From: Symbiodinium natans
Lineage: Eukaryota; Sar; Dinophyceae; Suessiales; Symbiodiniaceae
NCBI GenBank assembly: GCA_905221605.1
Contig: CAJNDS010000138.1
Coordinates: forward strand, 124,001-188,000
Length of the DNA stretch: 64,000 nt
Direction of reading: 5' to 3'
Shown here: positions 52,386-62,500 of the stretch, in pieces
Position numbering within the stretch: position 1 is the first letter of the stretch
Layout of the letters: each line of letters begins with the position of its first letter
Notes under the pieces: generated by a model
Databases searched by the model: none
Told to the model about the DNA's origin: nothing
The model's input: the letters and a program-made list of their open reading frames with translations, nothing else
Translations under genes and position numbers: made by a program

Positions 52386-52960
52386 CATGATCCCTGAACC
52401 CTAACCCTGAACCCTAAACCCTTAACCCGACTCCCCAAACCCGAGTCGTGGCACCCAAACGAGCGTGTTGCTCGTTTGGGCGCCAAGATCTTCGAAATAA
52501 ACCCTAAACCACTTCCAAGCTGCACGCGGCACTTCCCGGCACTTCCAAGCTGCACACGGCACTTCCCGCCACTTCCAAGCTGCACGCGCTCTAAAAGCCC
52601 TGGGTTTCGAAGTTTCCGGCTTGAAAATACGTGGTAAATATACCAATGAAAACAAGACGTGTGTGCGGCCTGGAAGGTCGGAAGACTGTGTTTAGCTGTG
52701 TGCGCCTTGGACGCGCGGACGCGTGCGCCTTGGACGCGCCGGCCCTTGTGTGGTGGTTCTACACCCCGGCTTTGTGACAGTAGGTCCAAATTGGGGTTGC
52801 AGTTACTAAAGCTAAACGTAGTGCTACTATTTTCTATCGGTCCATGCTAAGAGAAGGACAACGTAGTTGAAGCTCCTGAACAGCAACCCAGAATTCCTCC
52901 CAGCGATTCCTAAACCTTAAGCCCTAAAGCTCGGCCCTTTTGTCTAGGGCTGCTCCCCAG
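52386..52960. other. Unassigned region with GC-rich short repeats
   Basis: 52505-52590 holds three copies of CACTTCCAAGCTGCACGCG, similar to the unit at 42358-42422 on the other side of the LTR element. An inverted pair GCACCCAAACGAGC / GCTCGTTTGGGCGC lies at 52450-52484. No gene recognised. Confidence 0.6.
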
Positions 52961-53048
52961 GAAGCTCGTGTCCAAAGACGAGCGAACTATGATCGTCGTC
53001 CTCGTTCCCACCAAGCTGCTTGGCAGTCGAATATGCAAGCTAAGTTGT
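52961..53048 (+). CDS. Candidate exon, unassigned
   Basis: KLVSKDERTMIVVLVPTKLL then GSRICKLS from AG|G. Good composition; family unknown. Confidence 0.4.
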
Positions 53049-53602
53049 AAAGCCCTAAGAATTCTCGACTGACATGAGCGGGTCAAAGAGCCAATGAAGC
53101 TGCGATCAAGCTTTTAGGGCAAACCTTGGATACTTTGCGCGCCTCTTGTTTGTCCTGATCTGCTCACGTCGCCCTCAGAGGTAGGCATTGTCCTTCATCG
53201 AGGGCTTACTGCCATAGTATGCGCAGGTATACAATATGTAAAAAATGTAAAAAGTTCAAAAACACAAAAAATAAGAAATATATCCGTATTAATATAAATA
53301 TTAATATAAAAATATAAATAAACATATATATATATACATATATGTATATATGTATATGTATGTGTATAGACAGGCTCAGTGTCGAAGGCTGCTCCTGTGA
53401 ATCCCGCAGGTTCTGGACGTCAATCAGCGCCCTCCTCCCTAAACCCTAAACCCTAAACCTTAAACCTTAAACCTTACACCCTAACCTCACCGAATTTGTC
53501 CCCTTGGCAGGCCCTTAGGACATGTTGCGTCTTCCCTTGGGCGCAAGAAGGTCACATGTAGGATTTGCTTCAGAGGGTTTTAAGGGCCATCCTGGTCACC
53601 TT
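53049..53602. other. Unassigned spacer with AT-rich microsatellite
   Basis: 53226-53370 is (ATA/TATATG)-rich. CCCTAAA units lie at 53435-53480. No gene recognised. Confidence 0.55.
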
Positions 53603-53703
53603 GGGTTTAGGGTTTAGGGTTTAGGGTTTAGGGTTTAGGGTTTAGGGTTTAGGGTTTAGGGTTCAGGGTTCAGGGTTCAGGGTTCAGGGTTCAGGGTTTA
53701 GGG
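53603..53703. repeat. Telomere-like array (TTTAGGG/TTCAGGG)n
   Basis: About 14 units; the last five are TTCAGGG. Confidence 0.95.
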
Positions 53704-54018
53704 ACCCTGTCTTTCAAGTGAGCCCAAAAAACCATGATTGTCAAAGCCCCATGAGCCGCAAGCAAGAGAAAAAAGCGCCACAAGCTCCGGTGCTGCATGC
53801 TGGGCAACCTCGAACCCTATAAACCCCTAAGCCCTAACCCCCTCGACCTGGGATACTTCCCCCCCTCCCATAACAGTCGGAGACTGGATTTCGGGGGGAG
53901 GCACGCGCCCTCTCCCGCTCCCTCCCCCCCGCGCGCACCAACATCTTGGGCTGGAAACCTGTTGAAGTTTGGTTTGGGGTGACTGTTTTAGGTCCGTCGG
54001 ATAGCCAACCTAAACCCC

Positions 54019-54147
54019 GAAACCCCTAAATACACGGATGCCGAGCGGAATCCCGAGGTTTCCAACAATGGCGACATTTCAACACGAAGGATACAACAAC
54101 ACGATCTTTGCGCCGTGGCTCTACAGACGCTTGGACCCGAGATATAG
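54019..54147 (+). CDS. Candidate exon, unassigned
   Basis: 43-codon frame containing ETPKYTDAERNPEVSNNGDI then STRRIQQHDLCAVALQTLGP, ending TAG. Polar, plausible. Not recognised. Confidence 0.35.
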   Translation, partial: ETPKYTDAERNPEVSNNGDISTRRIQQHDLCAVALQTLGPEI

Positions 54148-54291
54148 AGCTCCACCATGTGAGACCCAAGGTTCATGGGTACTTATAAGTAGGGTTCGAA
54201 GTTGCGTAGCTGTAGTTAGCACGTTATAACTGTGTTTAGATAACTGTGTTTAGAGCACCTTACAACCCTAAACCCTAAACCCTAAACCCAT

Positions 54292-54410
54292 GCAAACTTC
54301 AAGGAACTGCCCGAAAGGACAGAAGCCTTAAAGCCTCTCAACGTGCATCCCATGCCTGGGCTGTCATTCGGAGCAACTGAAGTCCCAAAATCCGCACCTC
54401 ACTTCCCTCC
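54292..54410 (+). CDS. Candidate exon, unassigned
   Basis: ANFKELPERTEALKPLNVHP then MPGLSFGATEVPKSAPHFPP between two CCCTAAA tracts. Confidence 0.4.
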
Positions 54411-54501
54411 TCAACCCTAAACCCTAAACCCTAAACCCTAAACCCTAAACCCTAAACCCTAAACCCTAAACCCTAAACCCTAAACCCTAAACCCTAAACC
54501 C
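54411..54501. repeat. Telomere-like array (CCCTAAA)n
   Basis: About 13 perfect units, directly before the 54513 candidate exon. Confidence 0.97.
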
Positions 54502-54512
54502 CAAGTCCTGAG

Positions 54513-54606
54513 GAAAGCAACTGATGGAGTTCCTCCACAGCCCCTTTGGCTCTTAGATGGGCTTGCCCATGTCGTTTCGGGGAGCGCGTGGGCAAATAAA
54601 GAATGA
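54513..54606 (+). CDS. Candidate terminal exon, unassigned
   Basis: KATDGVPPQPLWLLDGLAHV then VSGSAWANKE and TGA. CCCTAAA array upstream, TTTGGGG/TTTAGGG tract downstream (54650-54735). Confidence 0.42.
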
Positions 54607-55198
54607 CGACCTGACAGTGATGGGTAACGTTTGCAAAGGGCCTTAGAGGCTGGGGTTTGGGGTTTAGGGTTTGGGGTTTAGGGTTTAGGGTTTGGGGTTT
54701 AGGGTTTGGGGTTTAGGGTTTAGGGTTTGGGGTTGAAACGGCTGAGGGCTTATGGGTTGAGGATGACATGCTAGAAGCAGCCATGCTTCTAAGTACTCTA
54801 CCAGGTACCCTAAGTGGGCCTAGGAGTGCAAGAGTCCAACTGGGCCTCCTCCTTCGTCTCCCCCGAGCAACAACCGAAGGCGATGGCATCTTGGCGACGC
54901 CTTAGCAATCATTCTGCCCACCATGCACTGCAAACACCGGCGGAGCAAAGAGTCTCTCTCCGCGCCCCACTTCAACGACACACTCGCGAAACAAGTGAAA
55001 GCTGCGCCTATACATATACATGCAGATGCATCTCTGTCTCTGTCTCTCTGTGCGTGTCTCCCTCTGTCTCTCTCTCTCTCGCCCTTTCTCTCTTCCCCCA
55101 CTTTCCGAGCCCTTTAACCCTAAACCCTCAACCCTCAACCCTCAACCCTAAACCCTAAACCCTAAACCCTTTTTAGTTTGGCTTCGGAGCATGCCTAG

Positions 55199-55285
55199 GC
55201 CTCATGGAGCGCCCACCACCCGGCATAGAGCTGCAGCTCACGGGCAATCCTGTGATCGAATACGAGAGGCTCAGAAGAAGCAGTG
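55199..55285 (+). CDS. Candidate exon, unassigned
   Basis: LMERPPPGIELQLTGNPVIE then YERLRRSSG from AG|G; CCCTAAA upstream and a TTTAGGG array from the exon edge. Confidence 0.42.
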
Positions 55286-55286
55286 G

Positions 55287-55383
55287 GGTTTAGGGTTTAG
55301 GGTTTAGGGTTTAGGGTTTAGGGTTTAGGGTTTAGGGTTTAGGGTTTAGGGTTTAGGGTTTAGGGTTTAGGGTTTAGGGTTCA
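55287..55383. repeat. Telomere-like array (TTTAGGG)n
   Basis: About 14 perfect units. Confidence 0.97.
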
Positions 55384-55750
55384 GGGGCCCTGGAAAAGGG
55401 TGGGGACAGCCTATGAGCAGGCCGGTTGCCGAATTTCTTAACCTCCATTAAGGGGTTCTGATGTAAGGGCCCTAAATTTGTACAGGGTATATAAGGGGCA
55501 CCCTTTTAAGGGCCCATATTACAGGACCATGTAGCCTGAAACCCAAGAGGTGGGCAGAACTGCCTCCAACCCGCAAAAAGGATCGAAAAGGTGCGATGGG
55601 TACTGGAATAGTTAGGCCCCAAGCCCAAACAAGACAGGTCTGACATCTGCCGAGATAAACCCTAAACCCTAAACACTAAACCCTAAACCCTAGACCCTAA
55701 ACCCTAGACCCTAGACCCGAGGGAGCTCCGGGCCCCTTCTCGTGACGCAG
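55384..55750. other. Intron-like spacer
   Basis: Contains inverted motifs AAGGGCCC (55465) and AAGGGCCC (55518) around TATATAAGGGGCACCC, then CCCTAAA/CCCTAGA units at 55655-55720. No gene recognised. Confidence 0.5.
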
Positions 55751-55816
55751 GTTCTTTGACCGCAGCATTGAGTTGCTGATGCACGCCGAGGCGGAAGCTC
55801 GGAGAGAGCTGCCGTA
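55751..55816 (+). CDS. Candidate exon, unassigned
   Basis: FFDRSIELLMHAEAEARREL from AG|G; a good helix. CCCTAGA tract upstream, TTTAGGG tract downstream. Confidence 0.45.
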
Positions 55817-55927
55817 AGGGTACAGGGTTTAGGGTTTAGGGTTTAGGGTTTAGGGCTTAGGGTTTAGGGTTTAGGGTTAGGGTTCAGGGTTCAGGGTTCA
55901 GGGTTTGGGGTTTGGAGTTTGTAGTAG

Positions 55928-55997
55928 GGGCCATTTGTACGACAAAAATCTGGACCGCAAGGAGGAAGACGAATCGCTTCGGCAAGCCTTGGCTTGA
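55928..55997 (+). CDS. Candidate terminal exon, unassigned
   Basis: GHLYDKNLDRKEEDESLRQA then LA and TGA. It may belong with the 55751 exon (both helical and charged). Confidence 0.42.
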
Positions 55998-56063
55998 CAG
56001 ACATCTTCACCCTCATCAATCCAAAGCCTAAACCCCCAAGCCACAAGGCATACAAACTCCAGG

Positions 56064-56167
56064 AGCCTAAACCCTAAACCCTAAACCCTAAACCCTAAAC
56101 CCTAAACCCTAAACCCTAAACCCTAAACCCTAAACCCTAAACCCTAAACCCTAAACCCTAAACCCTA
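56064..56167. repeat. Telomere-like array (CCCTAAA)n abutting an LTR
   Basis: About 15 perfect units ending CCCTA exactly where the LTR of the minus-strand copia element begins. Confidence 0.97.
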
Positions 56168-56388
56168 TACGGGGGGCAACCGAAGGAGGACAGGGAACAA
56201 AACAGTCAACCCCAACAGAAGCCCTTGATCCCCTGGACCAACCAACACCAAACCAACCCAAAACCAACACACACTTCTTTCTTCAGGGCGCATGCCCAAG
56301 TTCCTTGAGCCAAAATGGATTATCGGGTGCATTGACCCTTCAACTTTCAACACCAACTCTTTTCTACAATACCAACTGCAGCTCCGCA
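56168..56388 (-). repeat. 3' LTR of minus-strand copia element
   Basis: 221 bp, TGCGGAGCTGCAG...CCCCCCGTA on the minus strand; both ends match the 292-bp LTR of the CCCH element, the middle is diverged. Confidence 0.85.
56304..56326 (-). promoter_or_regulatory. Spliced-leader relic inside the LTR
   Basis: On the minus strand the sequence is CCGATAATCCATTTTGGCTCAAG read in two parts: CCG then, after five bases, CCATTTTGGCTCAAG. The last 15 bases are identical to the 3' end of the 22-nt dinoflagellate spliced leader. It lies about 63-85 nt from the LTR start, the same place as the degenerate match in the CCCH element. Confidence 0.75.
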
Positions 56389-56570
56389 CTCCCCCTGTCC
56401 TAGGATTTCCTAGGACACATTGGAGGTGCAGACCTTTGGCCAAAAACCGCCATTTAAGCAGCCAGCTGCTTGAAATGCACATTATGGTTTTACGTCATCC
56501 AGGACGAACCTTCAACTCATTGGCCGAATCCCTTACCATTGAGGATTTCTTCACCTCGCACTTGAAAAAT
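56389..56570 (-). other. 3' untranslated region shared between two LTR elements
   Basis: It contains the purine tract next to the LTR, the palindrome TCCTAGGAAATCCTAGGA and about 120 bp closely similar to 51118-51242 of the CCCH element. Confidence 0.8.
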
Positions 56571-59500
56571 TCACGTTCCAGCGGCCCGTTCCTCACCAAG
56601 GAACTCAGCATTCACCACCCAGCCGTCCTTGAGGCAATGCTTACAAAGCGTCTTAGCCCTGGGCTGTGAATATCGCAGAACATCACAGTCACTGCTTGCA
56701 TGCATACAGTTCCCACCCACTGTTGTATACAAAGTGGCACTCGCAGGAATAACCACCACTTTCTTAACCCACAGCCTTTTATACAGCTGCCGAACGAGGC
56801 ACCATGCCAACTCCCAGAGTATAATTGCTGCCACCAAATACGCAACAAGGTCTGAATTGTTGATAAGCATTTCAATACCTTGAGCCAGAACCATAACCGT
56901 AGATGTGTTGGCGACCTTGCACACCCCTTCTTCTGAGCAAAAGAAACCAGCAGTTGACACTTCTTCTCCACCAGTTGCCATCCCTTGCAGAGATGCAGCC
57001 ACCATCATGACCGCCATTGCAAGCGAGGCCCTCTTCAAGTCAGTCCCTTGTACCAACAGTCGGAGACCCCAAAGTGCCTTTTGCTTTGCATACACCTGTC
57101 CACTCATCAATTTGGTCAACAGGTCAGCGATCATATACTCACCGCGAAGGTGCGCGATCACCATATAACCACGGTCTACCAGAGACCTAACACCGGCTGC
57201 TCGAATTCTCAGGTGTCTTGTCCTCCAGCTTCCAGCCGGATATTGAATGATTGAGCATGTCGAAACCGAATCTGTATACAGCACTTTTTGCAGCGATTCT
57301 TCACCTGTTCCAACCAAAGCGGCAATTATAGGGGTGCACGACTGAATCATCGTTGCTCCCTCTATGGACGCATGTAATTCAGCTTCAGCAGTACTTAAAG
57401 CCACCGTTGATTGTCTCTGCGTTGCCCACATCACTGGGCAATCACCCCAAACCACCACCGCTCCTGAGTGGCTCTTTTCGTTTTCACCTGCTGCAAAGCT
57501 AGCATCCGCGTAGGACTCCACCACCTTGACGCCTCGCCCATAACGCAACACCTCATTCCTTTCTTTTTCGCATGTTGCGATTGCTCCAAACGTCAGGCCT
57601 AACGTTGGAGTTGCAGCAAGGTATCGAAATACCTCCTCAGCCTTTTTAACCACAAATCGCGGCCTTCGGGATGTCCACAAAGACAACTGGCTTGTGCAGA
57701 AAGCCAAATCAGGTCGAGTTTTGATTGCCACCCAGAGGAACTCCCCTACGGCACCTTGAGCCGCTCGCAAGGAAGGAATATCCACCTCCTCTTCTTCACC
57801 TGGAGTTTCTTTCACCATTGGCAGGTTACTACCTTTTCCAGTTTCATCAATCTGATACCCTCTTCGGTTCAGCAAATCTCTCACGAAGTCCTCCTGGTTG
57901 AGAAAGAAGCTGCCATTTCGACACCAGATTTGGACACCCAAAAACTTCAGGAATCCATCACCACAGCCTGGACCACAGAACTCGGGTTCAGAAGTTTTCC
58001 ACTCCTTCCTGATCTGTTCCAAGGCTTCCCGGAGCACTGTCATAGTCCCAGCCATCAAAAAATCATCCACGTAAAGACCCATTGTCCCTACCAACTTGCT
58101 TGCACCTTCCGGCTTTTCTTGTGCCATAATAAGGAACAGACTTGGGTCTGCATTGGACCTCTGAAAGCTCATTGCTTGTCCATCCTTTGACACCCAAGAC
58201 ATACCTTGAAGACGTTGGTCTCGCCACTCCACCCATGTTGCAGGACTTTCGGCCAAACCGTACAAGGCCTTTCTCACAATCCACCGCTCCTCCTTTGTGC
58301 AAAGACCCAATTTCACCGCCGCCCTTGGGGGCTGCACCACCACCAGACGCCCTTCTCTTTGCGCCCTATTCATCGGCGCCGTCAGAAAAGCTTTGGAAAT
58401 GTCTAAGCCAGCGATGATCCACACCATATATGCTGCGTGCCTCACTTGACACCTGAATGTAGTTGAATCTAAACCTGGAGCGTACAGCGAGTGACGACTG
58501 AGGGACCTCGGCCCTTCATATTCTGTAGCTGCCGTTGACGAAATAAAGTTTCCACATGCACAGATACGGGCACGTCGCCTCCCTGTCCCTTGCTTCCGGG
58601 TAAACACCACCAGACTGGGAACGTACTCAATCACCGGTGCATTAGGCTCTTCCGCCAATTTGTCCAGCTTTTCTTGAGTTGTTGGTTCCACCACCTCCAA
58701 CTCTTTCACCAAAGACGTCACCTCGTCCGACAATGATTCCCTCCACTTTTCCAGCTCTTGCATGGCTTCTTGTGTAGGGATTGTTTTTGTTTGCAGGAAC
58801 TCAACCTCCTCTGCTGCCTCAAGCGCGGTATTTTCTTGTACCATTTGCTGAACTTGAGCTGCTTTGACCAAAAACTTCGAGAGCTGTTCCTCAGCCCTTT
58901 TTGCTTTAACCAGCCATTCTCTAGTCTCTGATCCTTTTTCCTCATTCGACTCATTGGCCGATCCATGGAACTCGTCCAAAATGCAACATTCCTGTTCAGC
59001 AATTAGGCGTCGAATACTCAAATGCTCCTCTAGAGCCCATTGATGCGCTTCGAACACAGCGTAGTCGACTTCCTCTGCAAGGTCGTCCAGCGAGGTCTCT
59101 TTCAACGTCATTTTTAACCACTTCCTTTTTTCACCGTCTTCAGCTTGTGGCTCCGAAAGAGGAAACTTGCATTGGAGAAGATAGCACCTATCCTTGTAGC
59201 TCAAACGCTCCATAAAAACAGGTGTGTACCCTGTCAAGGATACCCTGTTCCCTTTCCAAGGCATAGGGCCATGCAGTTTTCTCGGAAAGAACGACATGAA
59301 GTTCCAGTGGACATCCACCAATTTTCCAGGTAAGACTTTCTTCCCATAGGATTGCTCCACCACTTCAGCTCCTTCCTCTAAGACCTTTTCATCCTCAACC
59401 CCCAGCTGACCATCGTTATAGTCACCAAAGCCACACACATAATTGCAGCAATGTTTTTCATTGTGACTATCCCTATGCAATGACACCGGAGCATTGCACG

Positions 59501-62500
59501 AGATCTGAAGAGCAGAAAATTTGGCTTCAGGATTGTGGTGCCTCACGAATGATGCCAAATAACGACATAGCCATGGCCTTCGATGAGTCTCTTTTGTAAT
59601 ACCACACACTCCGCCATGAGTATAGTGGCCCAACACCAGAGCTCGCGTACTTGTGCACCAATTGTTGATACCACCTCTTCGATTCACCCTCTTTGGGTAT
59701 ACAATCCCTTCCAAAAGCTCCTCACAGTCCACGTAATCATACATAGACCTTTCATACATTGACTTGGCTTTTTGCTCTTCTTTTTCCAACTGTGTTCCAT
59801 CCTCAGCAGTTTCACTTTTGCAGACCAAATAAGCATTTTCATGAGGAGAACAGCAAGTCGGCCAATACTCATCACCAGGAACATTGTCCTCAACATCTGC
59901 ATTTTCTTCCAGCTCCCCCAGACCCTGCATGTCATCCTCGAAAATTTCTAAGGGCGGACTCTCCCCCCGCTTGCGAAGCAAGCGCAAGGAGCCCACATGA
60001 CCACGCAGTGAAGAGGCCGGGCTTTTTTCCTTTAACCGATGGCGAACTGGAGGATCGCGAGGTGGAGGTAAAGGAGGACCTTCCTCATCAGCGAACCGAA
60101 GCGCCGGTTTTTTCCCCTTGAGACGATGCTCTGGAGGAGAAGGCTCCTGTTCTTCTACCACCCCTTCCAGCTCCAATTCAGGCGGTTCCTTTATATTGGA
60201 AAAAATCGTAGTGCAGGGAAATAACACCAGTTCCTCCGGATCTTTTGCAGTCCCTTGAGCTTCCACCCAATAACCACCAGGTAGGTCATCGCATGGACCC
60301 AAAAGAAGCGCGGGCTGCGTACGATCGACCCATTGCCGACCTTTCTTTGTTCCATCCGGACCCAGCAACTCCCACGGACGACGTTTGACTTGAATTTGAG
60401 CACCAAAGGGAAGCAATGCTTTCGGTTTCAACCCCAACTCCCTTTCAGCTTTCTGCCACCGTAACATTGACCAATGGCGAGCAGCCAGTGCCCAGTACGC
60501 CGGCCCGAGTCGCGCCTCCTTTAAGAGCGACCTGACACCACGTTTGAATAAACCCACACATGCTTCAGCGCGCCCATTTGTTTGCGGGACTCCAGGATCA
60601 CCAGTGGTACTATATATCAGACGAGTTTCACAAAAGGACCGGAAGCGTGCATTGACAAACTCCCCCGCTCGATCTGAGTGGATTCTCAACACCGGATACC
60701 CATGTCTCTGCAAGCGCACCATCATTCTTTGAACTGCCGACAAAACAGTTGTTTGCTGTTTATCCACAATCGGCTCCACCATAACGAAGTTGATCATACG
60801 GACAGGTTGGGTCAAGTGGTCCTTCAGTTCCTTCCAGGATTTTTCAGAAGCTTGGATTTTCAACACCTCTGCCTCCAGAACTGGCGCAGGTTCCACCGGC
60901 GCAGAGTCTTCCTCCTCGAAGTTAGCGACTGCATCGCCTAACCATTCTCCGACACCAGCACCTTCATCTGCCACCTGATCTTCCACCTCATCCGCATCTT
61001 CCTCCTTTTCTGGAGGGCGACCCACATTGGGATCCAACATTGGAAACTGATACACACCAATAACAGCGTGTCGTGGCTTCTGCTGGTGAGCATCCTTTGA
61101 ACACTTGTATGGACCCGCCAAGTCCAATGATAAAGTGTAGGCATCCCCATGTTTCCGCCTCAAATGGCGACGCTCTTTTCCAGCGGCAGACACACAGATT
61201 TGACAATCACGTCTGAAAGGAATATGCCCCCTTAGGCAATGGTCACGGAAAGCTCGCTCCTCAGCTGTCAACCTCCGTAACGTCCCTTCTCGTTCTTCCT
61301 TTTTTAACACCATAGCTTCCCGTTCAGCATCGCTCTCATGCAACCATTGTGCCAACCTGTGACGTATTCTTTTAACCAATCCAAACGCCCATCGCGCCCA
61401 TATGGAGGATTGTCCAATACGCTCTTCCAGGGTAGAAGCGAATGTTGCTGACCACGGAACAACCACGCGAACCTGTTCCAACGATTCCCATAGTTCCATA
61501 TCAGACACCAGGAAAGTCGTAGGTTTCACCAGAGCATGTCCCAATGCTCCTTGATCAACATGTGCAGCGTACATTCCATAACGCTCACAAAAGCTTTTCA
61601 CCTCCGGCCAACTCCAGAAGGTAGGACTCGAGAGCCCTTCCTGAGAACCATCCACCAGATCCTCAGCACTCAAGACCGTTTTGCTGTTCTGAGAGAAATC
61701 CTTCCCTATGAGTTCAGGGTCCCCCGGGCTTTCCATGCCAAAGAAGACAGAACTTCCATTGATGACTTCAGCAGTTCCACACCTTGAATGCACCGCCACG
61801 TCATATAGGAAAAGCATCTTCAGAAGTAAAACACCATCCTTTTGAGCTAATTCTTGATGTGGCCAAGGAAGACTTTTTACTCCCAACCGTTCAGGCCCAC
61901 AGCGCCGGCGTAATACAGGTGGACCACCGTCTTCACCTCTCAACCTTGACACTGTCCTGCATGGAGGTCCTCCAACCACAGCAACCACCTTTCCTTCAGC
62001 CGCCAGATGCAGAAGATACTTCCAGACGCTCGAATTATGTAGGTCACCGCCTTTCTTCAAATCCAGCTCCAGTACCTCCACATCCCGACTGGGAAAATGC
62101 CATTTTTGTTTTCCCGAAAATAGGTGTACCACCACCCTTTTTGCTCGTGCCAGCCGTCTCCTTTTATGACGGTTGAAAGGCAACGCCGCAATATCTCCAC
62201 GTGGCAACAGCTCCATCAGCATATTTTCTGGTATATCCCCATAATACCACCGAAGAAATCTCCAGCATGCCTGGACGAACTCCTCCTCATTCGCTGACGC
62301 TGTCCGCGCTGCGCTTTGCAACGACGTTTTTACAGCCACCTCGTTGTCCGTATTCGGACACCCTTGAACCATACGTGCCACCTTCAAAGCTTGCTTTGGT
62401 GAGCACCAATCCATTTCATCAATGATCTGAAGCGCCACCTCCTTTTCCAAACAAGGGCACCCATTCAGATCACGAACGCGAAGTTCCCCCAGAACAGGAT

